This document shows positions 40,464-49,593 of a stretch of 55,538 nt of DNA, piece after piece (position 1 is the first letter of the stretch; each line of letters begins with the position of its first letter). The stretch is taken from contig PWKN01000282.1 of assembly GCA_003559735.1 (NCBI GenBank), forward strand, positions 1-55,538. The letters are read 5' to 3'. The stretch comes from Bacteroidales bacterium (GTDB taxonomy: Bacteria > Bacteroidota > Bacteroidia > Bacteroidales > UBA7960). A program made the translations under genes and the position numbers. The notes beneath the pieces are model-generated. The model was given only the letters and a program-made list of their open reading frames with translations. It was not told the origin of the DNA and did not search any database.

Positions 40464-42257
40464 ATGGCAAAATTCAAGATGCATTTGCTTGTTTGTGGTG
40501 GCACAGGATGTCGTGCCTCTGCGAGCGACATGCTGTATGAAAACCTGAAAAAGGAAATACAAGAGCAAGGCTTGCAAGATGAGGTGCAGGTGATCACCAC
40601 CGGGTGCTTTGGGTTTTGTGAGAAAGGACCCATTGTGAAGGTGATTCCCGACAACACATTTTATGTTTCTGTTGAGCCGCGCGATGCCAGTGAGATTGTG
40701 GCAGAGCACGTCATTAAGGGACGCCGGGTGGAGCGCCTGCTTTATATTGACCCGGTAAATAAAAAACAGATTGCCGATTCAAAGGGGATGGGGTTTTATA
40801 AAAAACAGATACGCATCGCTTTGCGTAACTGTGGTTTGATAGACCCTGAAAACATCGATGAATACCTGGCTGCCGATGGGTATGAAGCCATGGGCAGGGT
40901 GCTCAGCGAAATCACACCCGAAGAGGCCATCCAGGAAATGATCGACTCAGGACTACGCGGACGTGGTGGCGGTGGTTTTCCAACGGGTCTGAAGTGGCAA
41001 ATTGCAAGCAAGGTACCAGGTGATCAGAAATACGTGGTATGTAATGCCGATGAAGGAGACCCCGGTGCGTTCATGGATCGCAGTATCCTGGAGGGCGACC
41101 CCCACAGTGTTCTTGAAGCGATGGTGATCAACGGGTATTGTATTGGAGCAACAAAAGGGTTGATATATATTCGTGCCGAGTATCCGCTGGCCATAAGCAG
41201 GTTGAAGATCGCTATTGATCAGGCCCGCGAATATGGTTTGCTGGGCAAGGATATTGTCGGCAGCGGCTTTGACTTTGATGTAGAGATCCGTTACGGGGCT
41301 GGTGCCTTTGTATGTGGTGAGGAGACGGCCCTGATCCATTCAATGGAAGGCGAAAGGGGAGAACCTACATTTAAACCGCCATTCCCGGCGCAAAGCGGGT
41401 ACCTGGGCAAACCCACAAATGTCAATAATGTGGAGACCCTTGCCAATGTGCCTGTAATTTACAATAAGGGCGCCAGTTGGTTTGCTGGTATCGGGACGGA
41501 GAAGTCGACCGGCACCAAAGTTTTTGCCCTTGCTGGCAAGATCAATAACGTCGGACTTATAGAAGTGCCGATGGGCATAACCCTGCGCGAGGTGATCTTT
41601 GAGATTGGAGGTGGCATCAAGGACGGCAAGAAATTTCGTGCCGTACAAACAGGCGGTCCGTCGGGTGGCTGTCTGACAGAAAAGCACCTTGATACCCCCA
41701 TCGACTTTGACAACCTCCTTGCAGTAGGGTCTATGATGGGATCAGGTGGAATGATCGTGATGGATGAAGATGACTGCATGGTGTCGGTGGCCAAATTTTA
41801 CCTGGACTTCACCGTCGAAGAGTCGTGTGGTAAGTGCTCCCCCTGCCGAATTGGCAACAAGCGCTTATTTGAACTGCTTGAAAAGATAACCAGGGGACAG
41901 GCAGACAAGGAAGATCTTGACAACCTGCGCAACCTGAGTATGGTGATCAGGGATACCTCTCTGTGCGGACTGGGACAGACGTCGCCCAATCCCGTATTGT
42001 CGACGATGGATAACTTCATGGAAGAATACATCGCGCACGTGGAAGAACAACGTTGTCCGGCGGGATCATGCAAGGACCTGATCCGTTACGAAATTATCCC
42101 CGAAAACTGTGTGGGATGTACCGCCTGTGCACGCAATTGTCCGGTAAACTGTATCGCCGGTGAACGCAAACAGTTGCATACCATTGATCAGTCGCTGTGC
42201 ATAAAATGCGGTGCCTGTTTGGAGAAATGTAAGTTTAATGCAGTAGCAATCATCTAA
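40464..42257 (+). CDS. hydB: [FeFe] hydrogenase subunit HydB (NuoF-like, long form), second cluster
   Basis: 597 residues from the ATG at 40464 (MAKFKMHLLVCGGTGC), which has GGAGG at 40450-40454; the track start at 40437 lies inside the previous gene. N-terminal 2Fe-2S domain (CGGTGC ... TGCFGFC), FMN/NADH domain with GLRGRGGGGFPTGLKW and NADEGDPGAFMDRS, [4Fe-4S] at SCGKCSPCRIG, and a C-terminal 2x[4Fe-4S] ferredoxin domain (CVGCTACARNCP, CIKCGACLEKC). This is the full HydB architecture of bifurcating hydrogenases. Confidence 0.96.
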   Translation: MAKFKMHLLVCGGTGCRASASDMLYENLKKEIQEQGLQDEVQVITTGCFGFCEKGPIVKVIPDNTFYVSVEPRDASEIVAEHVIKGRRVERLLYIDPVNKKQIADSKGMGFYKKQIRIALRNCGLIDPENIDEYLAADGYEAMGRVLSEITPEEAIQEMIDSGLRGRGGGGFPTGLKWQIASKVPGDQKYVVCNADEGDPGAFMDRSILEGDPHSVLEAMVINGYCIGATKGLIYIRAEYPLAISRLKIAIDQAREYGLLGKDIVGSGFDFDVEIRYGAGAFVCGEETALIHSMEGERGEPTFKPPFPAQSGYLGKPTNVNNVETLANVPVIYNKGASWFAGIGTEKSTGTKVFALAGKINNVGLIEVPMGITLREVIFEIGGGIKDGKKFRAVQTGGPSGGCLTEKHLDTPIDFDNLLAVGSMMGSGGMIVMDEDDCMVSVAKFYLDFTVEESCGKCSPCRIGNKRLFELLEKITRGQADKEDLDNLRNLSMVIRDTSLCGLGQTSPNPVLSTMDNFMEEYIAHVEEQRCPAGSCKDLIRYEIIPENCVGCTACARNCPVNCIAGERKQLHTIDQSLCIKCGACLEKCKFNAVAII

Positions 42258-42278
42258 TTATCATAAGGACACAGAACA

Positions 42279-44051
42279 ATGGAAATGATCAAATTGACCA
42301 TAGATAGCAGGACTGTTGAGGTGGAGAAGGGGACCACCATATTTCATGCAGCCAAAAAATTAGATATAGAGATCCCCACATTATGTTATATGAACCTCGG
42401 CGATCTGAAAATCGAGCACAAGCCAGGCGGTTGCCGTGTTTGTGTTGTGGAGGTTGAGGGAAGGCGTAACCTGGCGCCGGCCTGTGCCACGGAATGTTTT
42501 GACGGGATGGTGGTGCAAACCCACAGCATCCGCGTGTTGAATGCACGCAAAACAGTGCTGGAGCTGATCCTTTCTGATCACCCCTTTGACTGTCTGATCT
42601 GTGCCAAGAGCGGAAACTGTGATCTGCAGGACATGGCCATCAAGATGGGTGTACGAAGCATTCCGTACCAGGGAGAGAAGTCGACCTACAAGCCTGACTT
42701 CTCACCAGCCATAATCCGTGATATGGACAAGTGCATCATGTGCCGCCGTTGTGAGACCATGTGCAATGATTTTCAGACAGTGGGCGTGCTGTCGGGTGTA
42801 AACAGGGGTTTTGAGGCGGTAGTGGCTCCGGCGTTTGAGCGCGACCTCGATCACAGTGAGTGTACCTATTGCGGACAATGTGTTGCTGTATGTCCGACAG
42901 GTGCCCTTACCGAGGTGGACCATACCACACAGTTGATCCGTGATCTTGCTGATCCGGAAAAGAAAGTCGTGGTGCAAACCGCGCCTGCCGTGCGCGCTGC
43001 CCTGGGTGAAGCCTTTGGCATGGAGCCCGGTACACTGGTGACCGGCAAGATGGTAGCCGCCCTTCGCAGGCTGGGCTTCGATTATGTGTTTGACACCGAC
43101 TTTGCAGCCGATCTCACCATCATGGAGGAGGGTACTGAATTGTTGGACCGCCTGACACGTTTCCTGGGGGGCGACAAGCAGGTCAAGCTGCCAATGCTTA
43201 CCTCATGCTGTCCGGGATGGGTAAACTTTTTTGAATACCACTTCCCTGACATGCGCGATATTCCTTCTACGGCCAGGTCGCCGCAGCAAATGTTCGGCGC
43301 TGTGGCCAAGACTTATTTTGCCGATAAGATCGACACAAAGCGCGATGAAATGGTGGTGGTATCGGTGATGCCTTGTGTGGCAAAAAAATATGAGTGCACC
43401 CGTGAAGAATTCAAAGTCAACGGCAATCCCGATGTTGACTATTCCATCAGCACCCGTGAGCTGGCCATGCTCATCAAACGCAGCAACATGGACTTTAACA
43501 GTCTGCCGGAAGAAGACTTTGACAAACCCATGGGCGAGTCAACCGGTGCCGCTGTGATCTTTGGTACAACTGGCGGCGTGATCGAGGCCGCAGTTCGTTC
43601 TGCTTATGAGATCCATACCGGCAAGAGCCTGAAAAAGATCGATTTTGAACAGTTGCGGGGCATCGAAGGTATCCGCTCGGCAAGTGTTGACTTTGACGGG
43701 GTAGAGATCAGGATCGGCATTGCCCACGGACTTGGACATGCAAGAAAGTTGCTGGAGGACATAAAAGCAGGCAATAGTGAGTACCATGCCATTGAGATCA
43801 TGGCTTGTCCCGGCGGATGTGTTGGTGGTGGCGGACAACCACTCCATCATGGCAATCCACAGATAATCAAGGCACGTCAAAAAGCCATTTATGCGGAAGA
43901 TGCAGGAAAGCCCATCCGCAAATCTCACGAAAATCCATCGATAATAAAGTTGTATGAGGAGTTTCTGGGTAAACCCATGAGTGAGAAAGCGCACGAACTC
44001 CTGCACACGAAGTATTTCGATAAGAAAATGAAGGACGTGTTGTTAGACTGA
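42279..44051 (+). CDS. hydA: [FeFe] hydrogenase catalytic subunit HydA, second copy
   Basis: 590 residues (a second ATG at 42285 is possible). Plant-type [2Fe-2S], His/Cys3 cluster (HPFDCLICAKSGNCDLQ near 95), two [4Fe-4S] motifs (CIMCRRCETMC, CTYCGQCVAVCP), and an H domain with L1 LTSCCPGW (C310, C311), L2 MPCVAKKYE and L3 MACPGGCVGGGGQP. All H-cluster cysteines and the proton-transfer Cys are present. Paralogous to 34356. The hydE, hydF and hydG maturase genes are not in the window. Confidence 0.96.
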   Translation: MEMIKLTIDSRTVEVEKGTTIFHAAKKLDIEIPTLCYMNLGDLKIEHKPGGCRVCVVEVEGRRNLAPACATECFDGMVVQTHSIRVLNARKTVLELILSDHPFDCLICAKSGNCDLQDMAIKMGVRSIPYQGEKSTYKPDFSPAIIRDMDKCIMCRRCETMCNDFQTVGVLSGVNRGFEAVVAPAFERDLDHSECTYCGQCVAVCPTGALTEVDHTTQLIRDLADPEKKVVVQTAPAVRAALGEAFGMEPGTLVTGKMVAALRRLGFDYVFDTDFAADLTIMEEGTELLDRLTRFLGGDKQVKLPMLTSCCPGWVNFFEYHFPDMRDIPSTARSPQQMFGAVAKTYFADKIDTKRDEMVVVSVMPCVAKKYECTREEFKVNGNPDVDYSISTRELAMLIKRSNMDFNSLPEEDFDKPMGESTGAAVIFGTTGGVIEAAVRSAYEIHTGKSLKKIDFEQLRGIEGIRSASVDFDGVEIRIGIAHGLGHARKLLEDIKAGNSEYHAIEIMACPGGCVGGGGQPLHHGNPQIIKARQKAIYAEDAGKPIRKSHENPSIIKLYEEFLGKPMSEKAHELLHTKYFDKKMKDVLLD

Positions 44052-44228
44052 TCAATAAAGCTGGAGTCTGGCCGTGGTCATTAATGGATAAACAGGTAAT
44101 TAAACGGACAAACGGAATGGGTTGACTCCAGTAAGTCCCTGAAGATTAGGCTGACCAGTCATAATCATTGAACAACACATATTGAAGGGAGATTTTTTGT
44201 AAGGTATAATCAATTAAAGAGCATAGTA

Positions 44229-44720
44229 ATGACATCCATCAAATTAAAATTAAAAGAGAGCGAAGTGCAGCAATTAAAGGAAGCAGCCAGCTCGTTTAAT
44301 AACGAGCCCGGTGAGCTGATCAATGTATTGCACAAAGCACAGGAGATATTTGGTTATCTGCCCGCCGAGGTACAGGAAGTGGTGGCACAGGAGATGAATG
44401 TTTCGGTGGCCAAGGTATATGGTGTGGTCACCTTCTATTCATTTTTCACCATGCTTCCGAAAGGGCGCTATCCAATTTCCATTTGCACTGGTACGGCTTG
44501 CTATGTAAGGGGAGCCGAAAAGGTGCTGGAAGAGTTTAAGCGCATACTGAAGGTTCCGGTAGGAGAAACAACACCTGACGGCAAGTTTTCAATTACCTGT
44601 CTGCGGTGCGTAGGGGCTTGCGGACTGGCACCTGTGGTGATGGTCGGTGACAAGACGTATGGCCGGGTTACCACTGATGGCGTGAAGGACATATTGAAGG
44701 AGTATGAGGATGCAGAGTAA
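44229..44720 (+). CDS. hydC: [FeFe] hydrogenase subunit HydC (NuoE-like 2Fe-2S), second cluster
   Basis: 163 residues. [2Fe-2S] ligands CTGTAC near residue 82 and CLRCVGAC near 121. KVYGVVTFYSFFTMLPKGRYPISIC matches NuoE/HydC. It is 177 bp after hydA, so unlike the first cluster its hydC is last rather than first (B-A-C against C-B-A). Confidence 0.93.
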   Translation: MTSIKLKLKESEVQQLKEAASSFNNEPGELINVLHKAQEIFGYLPAEVQEVVAQEMNVSVAKVYGVVTFYSFFTMLPKGRYPISICTGTACYVRGAEKVLEEFKRILKVPVGETTPDGKFSITCLRCVGACGLAPVVMVGDKTYGRVTTDGVKDILKEYEDAE

Positions 44721-44779
44721 ATGGATGGTGGCGCAGGGGATATGGGCGGTTGATTAAATACGCAAAAAGGATAAATTAT

Positions 44780-44810
44780 TTTGTAAAAACAAAAAACTGT
44801 GTTATCTTTG
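44780..44810 (+). promoter_or_regulatory. Promoter of tRNA-Asp
   Basis: TTTG at 44780-44783, 19-bp spacer and TATCTTTG at 44803-44810, an excellent -33/-7 match, about 46 bp before the tRNA 5' end. Confidence 0.7.
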
Positions 44811-44856
44811 CACCGCTTTTGCAGATTACGGTAATGGCAACCTTTAAATACGGTTT

Positions 44857-44931
44857 GGTCCGGTAGTTCAGTTTGGTTAGAATACGTGCCTGTCACGCAC
44901 GGGGTCGCGGGTTCGAGTCCCGTCCGGACCG
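44857..44931 (+). tRNA. tRNA-Asp (anticodon GTC)
   Basis: 75-nt cloverleaf. Acceptor GGTCCGG/CCGGACC, D-arm with AGTTTGGTTA loop, anticodon stem CGTGC/GCACG around CTGTCAC (anticodon GTC), T-loop TTCGAGT, discriminator G. The CCA end is not encoded. A terminator follows at 44945. Confidence 0.96.
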
Positions 44932-44944
44932 CAAAAAACAATTT

Positions 44945-44976
44945 AAGCCCTTGATTGTCAAGGGCTTTTGTTTTTT
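44945..44976 (+). terminator. Intrinsic terminator of tRNA-Asp
   Basis: AAGCCCTTGA and TCAAGGGCTT form a perfect 10-bp stem with loop TTG, followed by TTGTTTTTT. Confidence 0.9.
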
Positions 44977-45069
44977 AGGCGCTAAAATTTTGACGTCCGT
45001 TACCTCAAAATAATGGATGGTGAATTATCCATAAAGGATATGAGCAGACTGGTGGGCAGACTGAAATAC

Positions 45070-45100
45070 TTGAGATATCAGATGATTTTTCATATATTTG
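45070..45100 (+). promoter_or_regulatory. Promoter of the small membrane protein gene
   Basis: TTG at 45070-45072, 20-bp spacer and TATATTTG at 45093-45100, 26 bp before the ATG at 45127. Confidence 0.6.
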
Positions 45101-45126
45101 CATAAACCCGAAAACATAACCCACCC

Positions 45127-45366
45127 ATGCTTGAAAGGGGATTCTTCAGGAGCAAAAAACAATCAGAGCCAAAACCCGGTCGCTCAATTAAAATGGCGAG
45201 CAATATCATGCTCTATCTTGGTGTGATTATCCTTGTCACGTCATTGGTTTACATCCTTGTTAACATTGATAAGATTGATGCTGTTTTTGTGGTATGGATG
45301 ATCTTTATGATGGCAGGGTTGTTTTTGGTGGTGATGAGCCATATGATCAAGTGGATATTTAAATAA
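45127..45366 (+). CDS. Small two-helix membrane protein, hypothetical
   Basis: 79 residues. Two membrane segments, about 27-46 (NIMLYLGVIILVTSLVYILV) and 52-73 (AVFVVWMIFMMAGLFLVVMS), after a basic N-terminus. A consensus promoter directly upstream supports expression. No family recognised. It stands alone between the tRNA and a dispersed repeat. Confidence 0.65.
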   Translation: MLERGFFRSKKQSEPKPGRSIKMASNIMLYLGVIILVTSLVYILVNIDKIDAVFVVWMIFMMAGLFLVVMSHMIKWIFK

Positions 45367-45372
45367 CAGTTT

Positions 45373-45505
45373 GCTGGCGCAAGCTGGAAGCTCCCGCAGG
45401 AACTGGAAGCTCCCGCAGGGACTTCCAGCTTCCGCGGGGGTACCCGTTTTTCTTCGGAAGCTTCCAGTTGCTGGCGCAAGCTGGAAGTTCCTGGTGGAAC
45501 TTGCC
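45373..45505. repeat. Dispersed hairpin repeat, copy 1
   Basis: About 133 bp built from CTGGAAG/CTTCCAG arms joined by GCTGGCGCAAG and CTCCCGCAGG. The segment CTTCCAGTTGCTGGCGCAAG followed by CTGGAAG folds into a long stem. Nearly identical to copy 2 at 49457. Lies between two convergent genes. Confidence 0.85.
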
Positions 45506-45527
45506 GTACGAAGGTCAAACCTTTTAA

Positions 45528-45655
45528 CCCATCTCCATTGCCCCCCTCGCGTAATCTATCCCCGATGGTTATCGTGTGTATCCCATCTCCATTGCCCCCC
45601 GCGCGTAATCTATCCCCGATGGTTATCGTATGTATCCCATTCCAGTGCCCCTCGT
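45528..45655. repeat. 54-bp tandem repeat, two and a fraction units
   Basis: Units starting CCCATCTCCATTGCC at 45528 and 45582, then a truncated third at 45636, each with GCGTAATCTATCCCCGATGG. The open minus-strand frame across it (45249-45731) is explained by the multiple-of-three period. Confidence 0.8.
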
Positions 45656-45817
45656 TTGCATCCACAGGCAGAGGCATTGATTGATTCTGTGATTGTCTGG
45701 TTAACAATCCCGTACTAATAAAGGCGAACATACTTGTAATTCCGCAGTTCGTCAGAATCGAATTGGGGAATGTGGGGTATAGCGATCAAGGTTCTGAATT
45801 AGATGTACTTACAAAAA

Positions 45818-48800
45818 CTAACGGGATTTTGTAAGCAAAGTAACATCCAGATAAACCGAATGACGCCCGTATGTATCATAAAAAGGCTTGAAAACAACGT
45901 CGTCAATAGTAAAACGCAACTGACCGGGATCACCTGATATTGATTGACTTATATCTTCTGCATTTAATGTTACCTTCCGCCATTCAGTCAGTGGTTCAGT
46001 TTCCTGGGCTGCAAGCAGAACTGGACCGTAAAATAAGCTGGCAATATTTTTCTGATCCATAACCGGATCCAAATAAAAATGGAAAGGCATATGCAGCTCA
46101 ACCCTATCCCCGTCCTGCCAGTTACGGCTTAAAGTAAGATAGCTTCCTGGTACAGCCTCAACGGTTTCCTCCCTGTCGTTTATACTTACAAAAAAACCTT
46201 TTGTCGCCCAATGTGGTACACGTACGTTAATGTCAAACTCGCCATTGCCCTCAATGATTAACCGCGTGCGGTCTTCTCTCGGGAAAGCTGTTTCCTGAGT
46301 CACAGTCAGGTTCCTTTCCGTCCAGTTTAATGTTGACGGCACAAACAGGTTCACATAAAGATTCTGATGGTCCACACACCTGAAATAAATTGAGTAATGC
46401 AATTTTGTGCTGCTTTCAATCGCTGTGCCGTTACAGCAGGTGAACCCTCTCATTTCCGGGTTGCCAAATCGTTTAATTGCACCTGGCAGCAGAGGCACAT
46501 GATAAGTATTTGCCGGTGAATCCTCTGCCACGGATGCAAGAATCTGATTATAAAGTGCACGTTCATAATAATCCATAAACTCTCCACGCTGATCAAACAT
46601 GAAAAGACCCTTTGCTAATTTGAGCATATTATATGTAGCACAGGTCTCATTCTGGCCACCGGGTGAAAACCCGTATTGGTAAAGTGTTGACGGTTCAATA
46701 TTGAAGCATTCCGCATTGGAAGGGTTCCTTGCTCCTGCAACACCTCCAATGCTATACATATAATCATTTATGGTCTTGTAAAAGAAATTATCAGCTATAT
46801 GAAAGTATTCAGGAACACCTGAAGCACGATAAGTTTCAAGTGCACCAATAACCTGGGGCACATGCGTGTTTGAATGCAGTCCGCGGAACATATCCACATT
46901 TTTAGCCAGCCCGTGAGAGCGGTCCGCATCGCCAAAAAACATCCTGATGTTATCAAATAGTTTTGCAGTCTCCAGGTAAACAGGTTCATTGGTCAGCCTG
47001 TACAGCCTTGCCAAGGCATCGTTCATTCCGCCATACTCTCCTGCAATGTACCTGTTCCACATATTTATAAGTGTTCTGGTGGGCAACTGGCTCAAACGGG
47101 CATGCACCCATGTGCCCATCCCTTTTACTATTTCCAGGGCTTTTTCATTGCCGGTGATTTCATATATATCCATCAGGCCAGCCAATATTTTATCCAGGGT
47201 ATAGTATGGTGCCCATATACTGGTATTGGCACCTCCGTAGGTTGCTCCTTGTTCCAACATTATAAACTGATCTGGCGGATAGGCGCTGATATAACCCTTG
47301 CCCCAGTTCCAGTAATCTGTCCGGATCCCTTCTTCACTCAAATCAGAATCATACTCTGATCTGCCCGGGCCCGGGGGCACTGCTGTCGGGTCTGATACAT
47401 ATTCCCGGCCGGGTGTTTGGGGTTGTCCGGACAATTTATACAGCTCATACAGGGTATTCACCATATATTCCATCTTCTCAGCAAAAATTGCCTGGAGTTC
47501 CGCATCATAAGTTGCGCTTGCATATGACTGGGCTATAGCGGTAAGGTAGTGCCCTGTGGCATGACCGCGCAATTTGGTTTGTTGACTGTCCCACCCGCCG
47601 AGTGGTACTGCACCTTCAGGCTGCTCCTGTCCAAATGCATTACGAAACATATAAAGGAAGCTGTTCGGATCTGTGTCGGCCAGGACAGTTATGAACTTAT
47701 CGCGGTTCTCTATGAATTTTGTGTTGTTGTTGTGTATATCAGTGTTCAATATTACCTGACCAAAGGCAAAATCTTCCAGCGTACGTTTTGGTGCAGCGGG
47801 CTCTTCAGACTCTGTAACTGTGACAATTGCTCTTGGCTGCAGACTTGTTCCGGGTACCCTTCCTGTAATCGTATATGTGCCTGGGGTAAGCACATCACTA
47901 TTATCCTCTGGTGCCGGCCAAATTACTCTTGCTTTTGATCTGTCAATATTTTCAGCGTAAACGGCTGGTACAAGACGTGGCAGTCTTGGAAGGTGGCCCA
48001 CTGCAGTTTCTACCTGGATATCCGGAACGCTGGTTATAAAAACATGATACAATTGAGGAGTTGTTTCAGGAAAATATGGAAGACTTGGATCTGTTTCTTC
48101 TCTGGTTCTTACAACCGGTTCTTCCAGGTCAAGGGCATTGGCGTGAATCCCCAAAATTTGCGTTCTGCTCAGAGGAATTCTGTAGATCCGGAAATCGTGC
48201 AGTTTGGCATTTAAATAGGTGTTGTCAGAAGCCTGTGGTTTCCCAATATAGAGTCTGTTGTTTTCTCCTTGATTAATGTCGAAAAGCTGTTCTAACTCAA
48301 GATCTACATTCCTTACCTCACTGACAAGCATTCCGTTAACGTAGGAACTCAGGGTTCGGGCCGGAACATTCACAACAACAGCCAGGTGATTCCATTCATC
48401 AAGCTCCACCGCTGATGAACGAGCAATAAACTTTTTTGATTCTGTTTTGATTTGAACCTGATAACCTTCATCATTTTTGGTTCCTGTCGGAGCAGCATAG
48501 AAACGCGACAGATTGTTTTTCCCAAAATTGAAGAATGTTTGGCCACTTTCTGCAGAACGCAGGTAAATCCAGCCTGTGATACTAAGTGACTCAAGTCCCG
48601 TCACCGATTCTCCAGGGATTGAAATAACCGCTTCACTGTCTCCTGGTAAAGAAAGCACATCACCAAAAAGGTCGTCTTCTTCAAAACCGAAACCAGGGTC
48701 CTGAACGGTGGCATGAAGATTATTTCGCGACCAATCATTAAAGCTTCCATCAAATAAATAGCGGACACTTAAATCTGTTTCACCTATTCCGTCTAAAATT

Positions 48801-48886
48801 TGATCACCGTTTTGTGAAAATACCGAAGTTGTGCATAAAACACATAGGCTCAGCATCATTCCAACGAACAACTTAATTGTTTTCAT
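45818..48886 (-). CDS. Secreted GH127-family (DUF1680) glycoside hydrolase with LamG-like domain
   Basis: 1022 residues. Signal peptide at 1-24 (MLSLCVLCTTSVFSQ); LamG/concanavalin-like domain about 35-250 (SITGWIYLRSAESG, WNHLAVVVN); a short Ig-like bacterial domain about 300-365 (VLTPGTYTITGRV); GH127 catalytic domain from about 370 to the end. Catalytic-domain marks are HATGHYLTAIAQSYA, EYGGMNDALARLYRLT, QNETCATYNMLKLAKGLF, and FTCCNGTAIESSTKLHYS with the paired Cys of the metal/nucleophile site. Known GH127 enzymes are beta-L-arabinofuranosidases, but the family is broader. No SusCD pair is nearby. Long upstream region 48887-49456. Confidence 0.9.
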   Translation of the reverse strand: MKTIKLFVGMMLSLCVLCTTSVFSQNGDQILDGIGETDLSVRYLFDGSFNDWSRNNLHATVQDPGFGFEEDDLFGDVLSLPGDSEAVISIPGESVTGLESLSITGWIYLRSAESGQTFFNFGKNNLSRFYAAPTGTKNDEGYQVQIKTESKKFIARSSAVELDEWNHLAVVVNVPARTLSSYVNGMLVSEVRNVDLELEQLFDINQGENNRLYIGKPQASDNTYLNAKLHDFRIYRIPLSRTQILGIHANALDLEEPVVRTREETDPSLPYFPETTPQLYHVFITSVPDIQVETAVGHLPRLPRLVPAVYAENIDRSKARVIWPAPEDNSDVLTPGTYTITGRVPGTSLQPRAIVTVTESEEPAAPKRTLEDFAFGQVILNTDIHNNNTKFIENRDKFITVLADTDPNSFLYMFRNAFGQEQPEGAVPLGGWDSQQTKLRGHATGHYLTAIAQSYASATYDAELQAIFAEKMEYMVNTLYELYKLSGQPQTPGREYVSDPTAVPPGPGRSEYDSDLSEEGIRTDYWNWGKGYISAYPPDQFIMLEQGATYGGANTSIWAPYYTLDKILAGLMDIYEITGNEKALEIVKGMGTWVHARLSQLPTRTLINMWNRYIAGEYGGMNDALARLYRLTNEPVYLETAKLFDNIRMFFGDADRSHGLAKNVDMFRGLHSNTHVPQVIGALETYRASGVPEYFHIADNFFYKTINDYMYSIGGVAGARNPSNAECFNIEPSTLYQYGFSPGGQNETCATYNMLKLAKGLFMFDQRGEFMDYYERALYNQILASVAEDSPANTYHVPLLPGAIKRFGNPEMRGFTCCNGTAIESSTKLHYSIYFRCVDHQNLYVNLFVPSTLNWTERNLTVTQETAFPREDRTRLIIEGNGEFDINVRVPHWATKGFFVSINDREETVEAVPGSYLTLSRNWQDGDRVELHMPFHFYLDPVMDQKNIASLFYGPVLLAAQETEPLTEWRKVTLNAEDISQSISGDPGQLRFTIDDVVFKPFYDTYGRHSVYLDVTLLTKSR

Positions 48887-49456
48887 AATTTTATTTTTTT
48901 GGATGGTTTTATGGGGGTAAACCTTTGGGAGGTTGCCCCTTTGATTAAATCAGGATTTTGTCGGACGCTTTATCGATAAATTGCTGTTTTACACGCTATT
49001 GCTATGTTAAGCCTCATTTTTGCATTTTGCGCTATTGCAACCTGCACGTTATTGCTGCTATACGCATCATTGTTAATTAACATGCTATTGCTGCATACGA
49101 GCTATTGCTATTGTGCGCGCATTTGTTTCATAGGCGTAATTGTTATACATATGCCATGGGTGTTTAATATACACTTATTAAAAAATTTGTACCGGTGCCA
49201 GATCCATAATTGTCTATCAGGTTGTTTCTCTTAAAACTGTGGAAAAAAACTTTTTACTGTAGGATTGGCAACAACTGATTTCGGGCTATTTCTCCTGGTT
49301 TACACCCGTCATTATTTTCAAAATAAGTCAACATATATGGTTTTCTATCGCGTCAACTCCTTGCCAGTCAATAGTCTATTCATATTGAACCATCACTGGT
49401 TAGGACAGTTCAAATATAGTAAATTTATCAAATCCCGGAGGTTTTTTTAGAAACCG
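48887..49456. other. Intergenic region upstream of the GH127 gene
   Basis: No credible gene: the plus-strand ORFs at 49004-49234 and 49265-49450 have no recognisable product. Contains a cluster of GCTATTGC octamers (see separate entry). I see no good -7 box for the GH127 gene on the minus strand. Confidence 0.5.
48995..49108. repeat. Cluster of GCTATTGC octamers
   Basis: GCTATTGC occurs at 48995, 49031, 49084 and 49101, with GTTATTGC near 49048. Spacings are irregular (36, 53 and 17 bp), unlike a tandem repeat. About 110-220 bp upstream of the GH127 start. Confidence 0.5.
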
Positions 49457-49589
49457 CAGCAACTGGAAGCTCCCGCAGGAACTGGAAGCTCCTGGCGGAA
49501 CTGGAAGCTCCCGCAGGGACTTCCAGCTTCCGCGGGAGTACCCGTTTTTCTTCGGAAGCTTCCAGTTGCTGGCGCAAGCTGGAAGTTCC
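49457..49589. repeat. Dispersed hairpin repeat, copy 2
   Basis: Shares with copy 1 the long run CTCCCGCAGGGACTTCCAGC through TACCCGTTTTTCTTCGGAAG and the terminal hairpin. It has one extra CTGGAAGCTCCTGGCGGAA unit. It ends 5 bp before the 3' end of the ABC permease gene. Confidence 0.85.
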
Positions 49590-49593
49590 GTGG

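Noticed and set aside
45249-45731. Minus-strand 160-residue ORF and plus-strand ORF 45371-45718
   Set aside because: They translate the dispersed hairpin repeat and the 54-bp repeat; no independent coding signal.
49004-49450. Plus-strand ORFs 49004-49234 and 49265-49450
   Set aside because: No recognisable protein, promoter or ribosome site; the first covers the GCTATTGC cluster.
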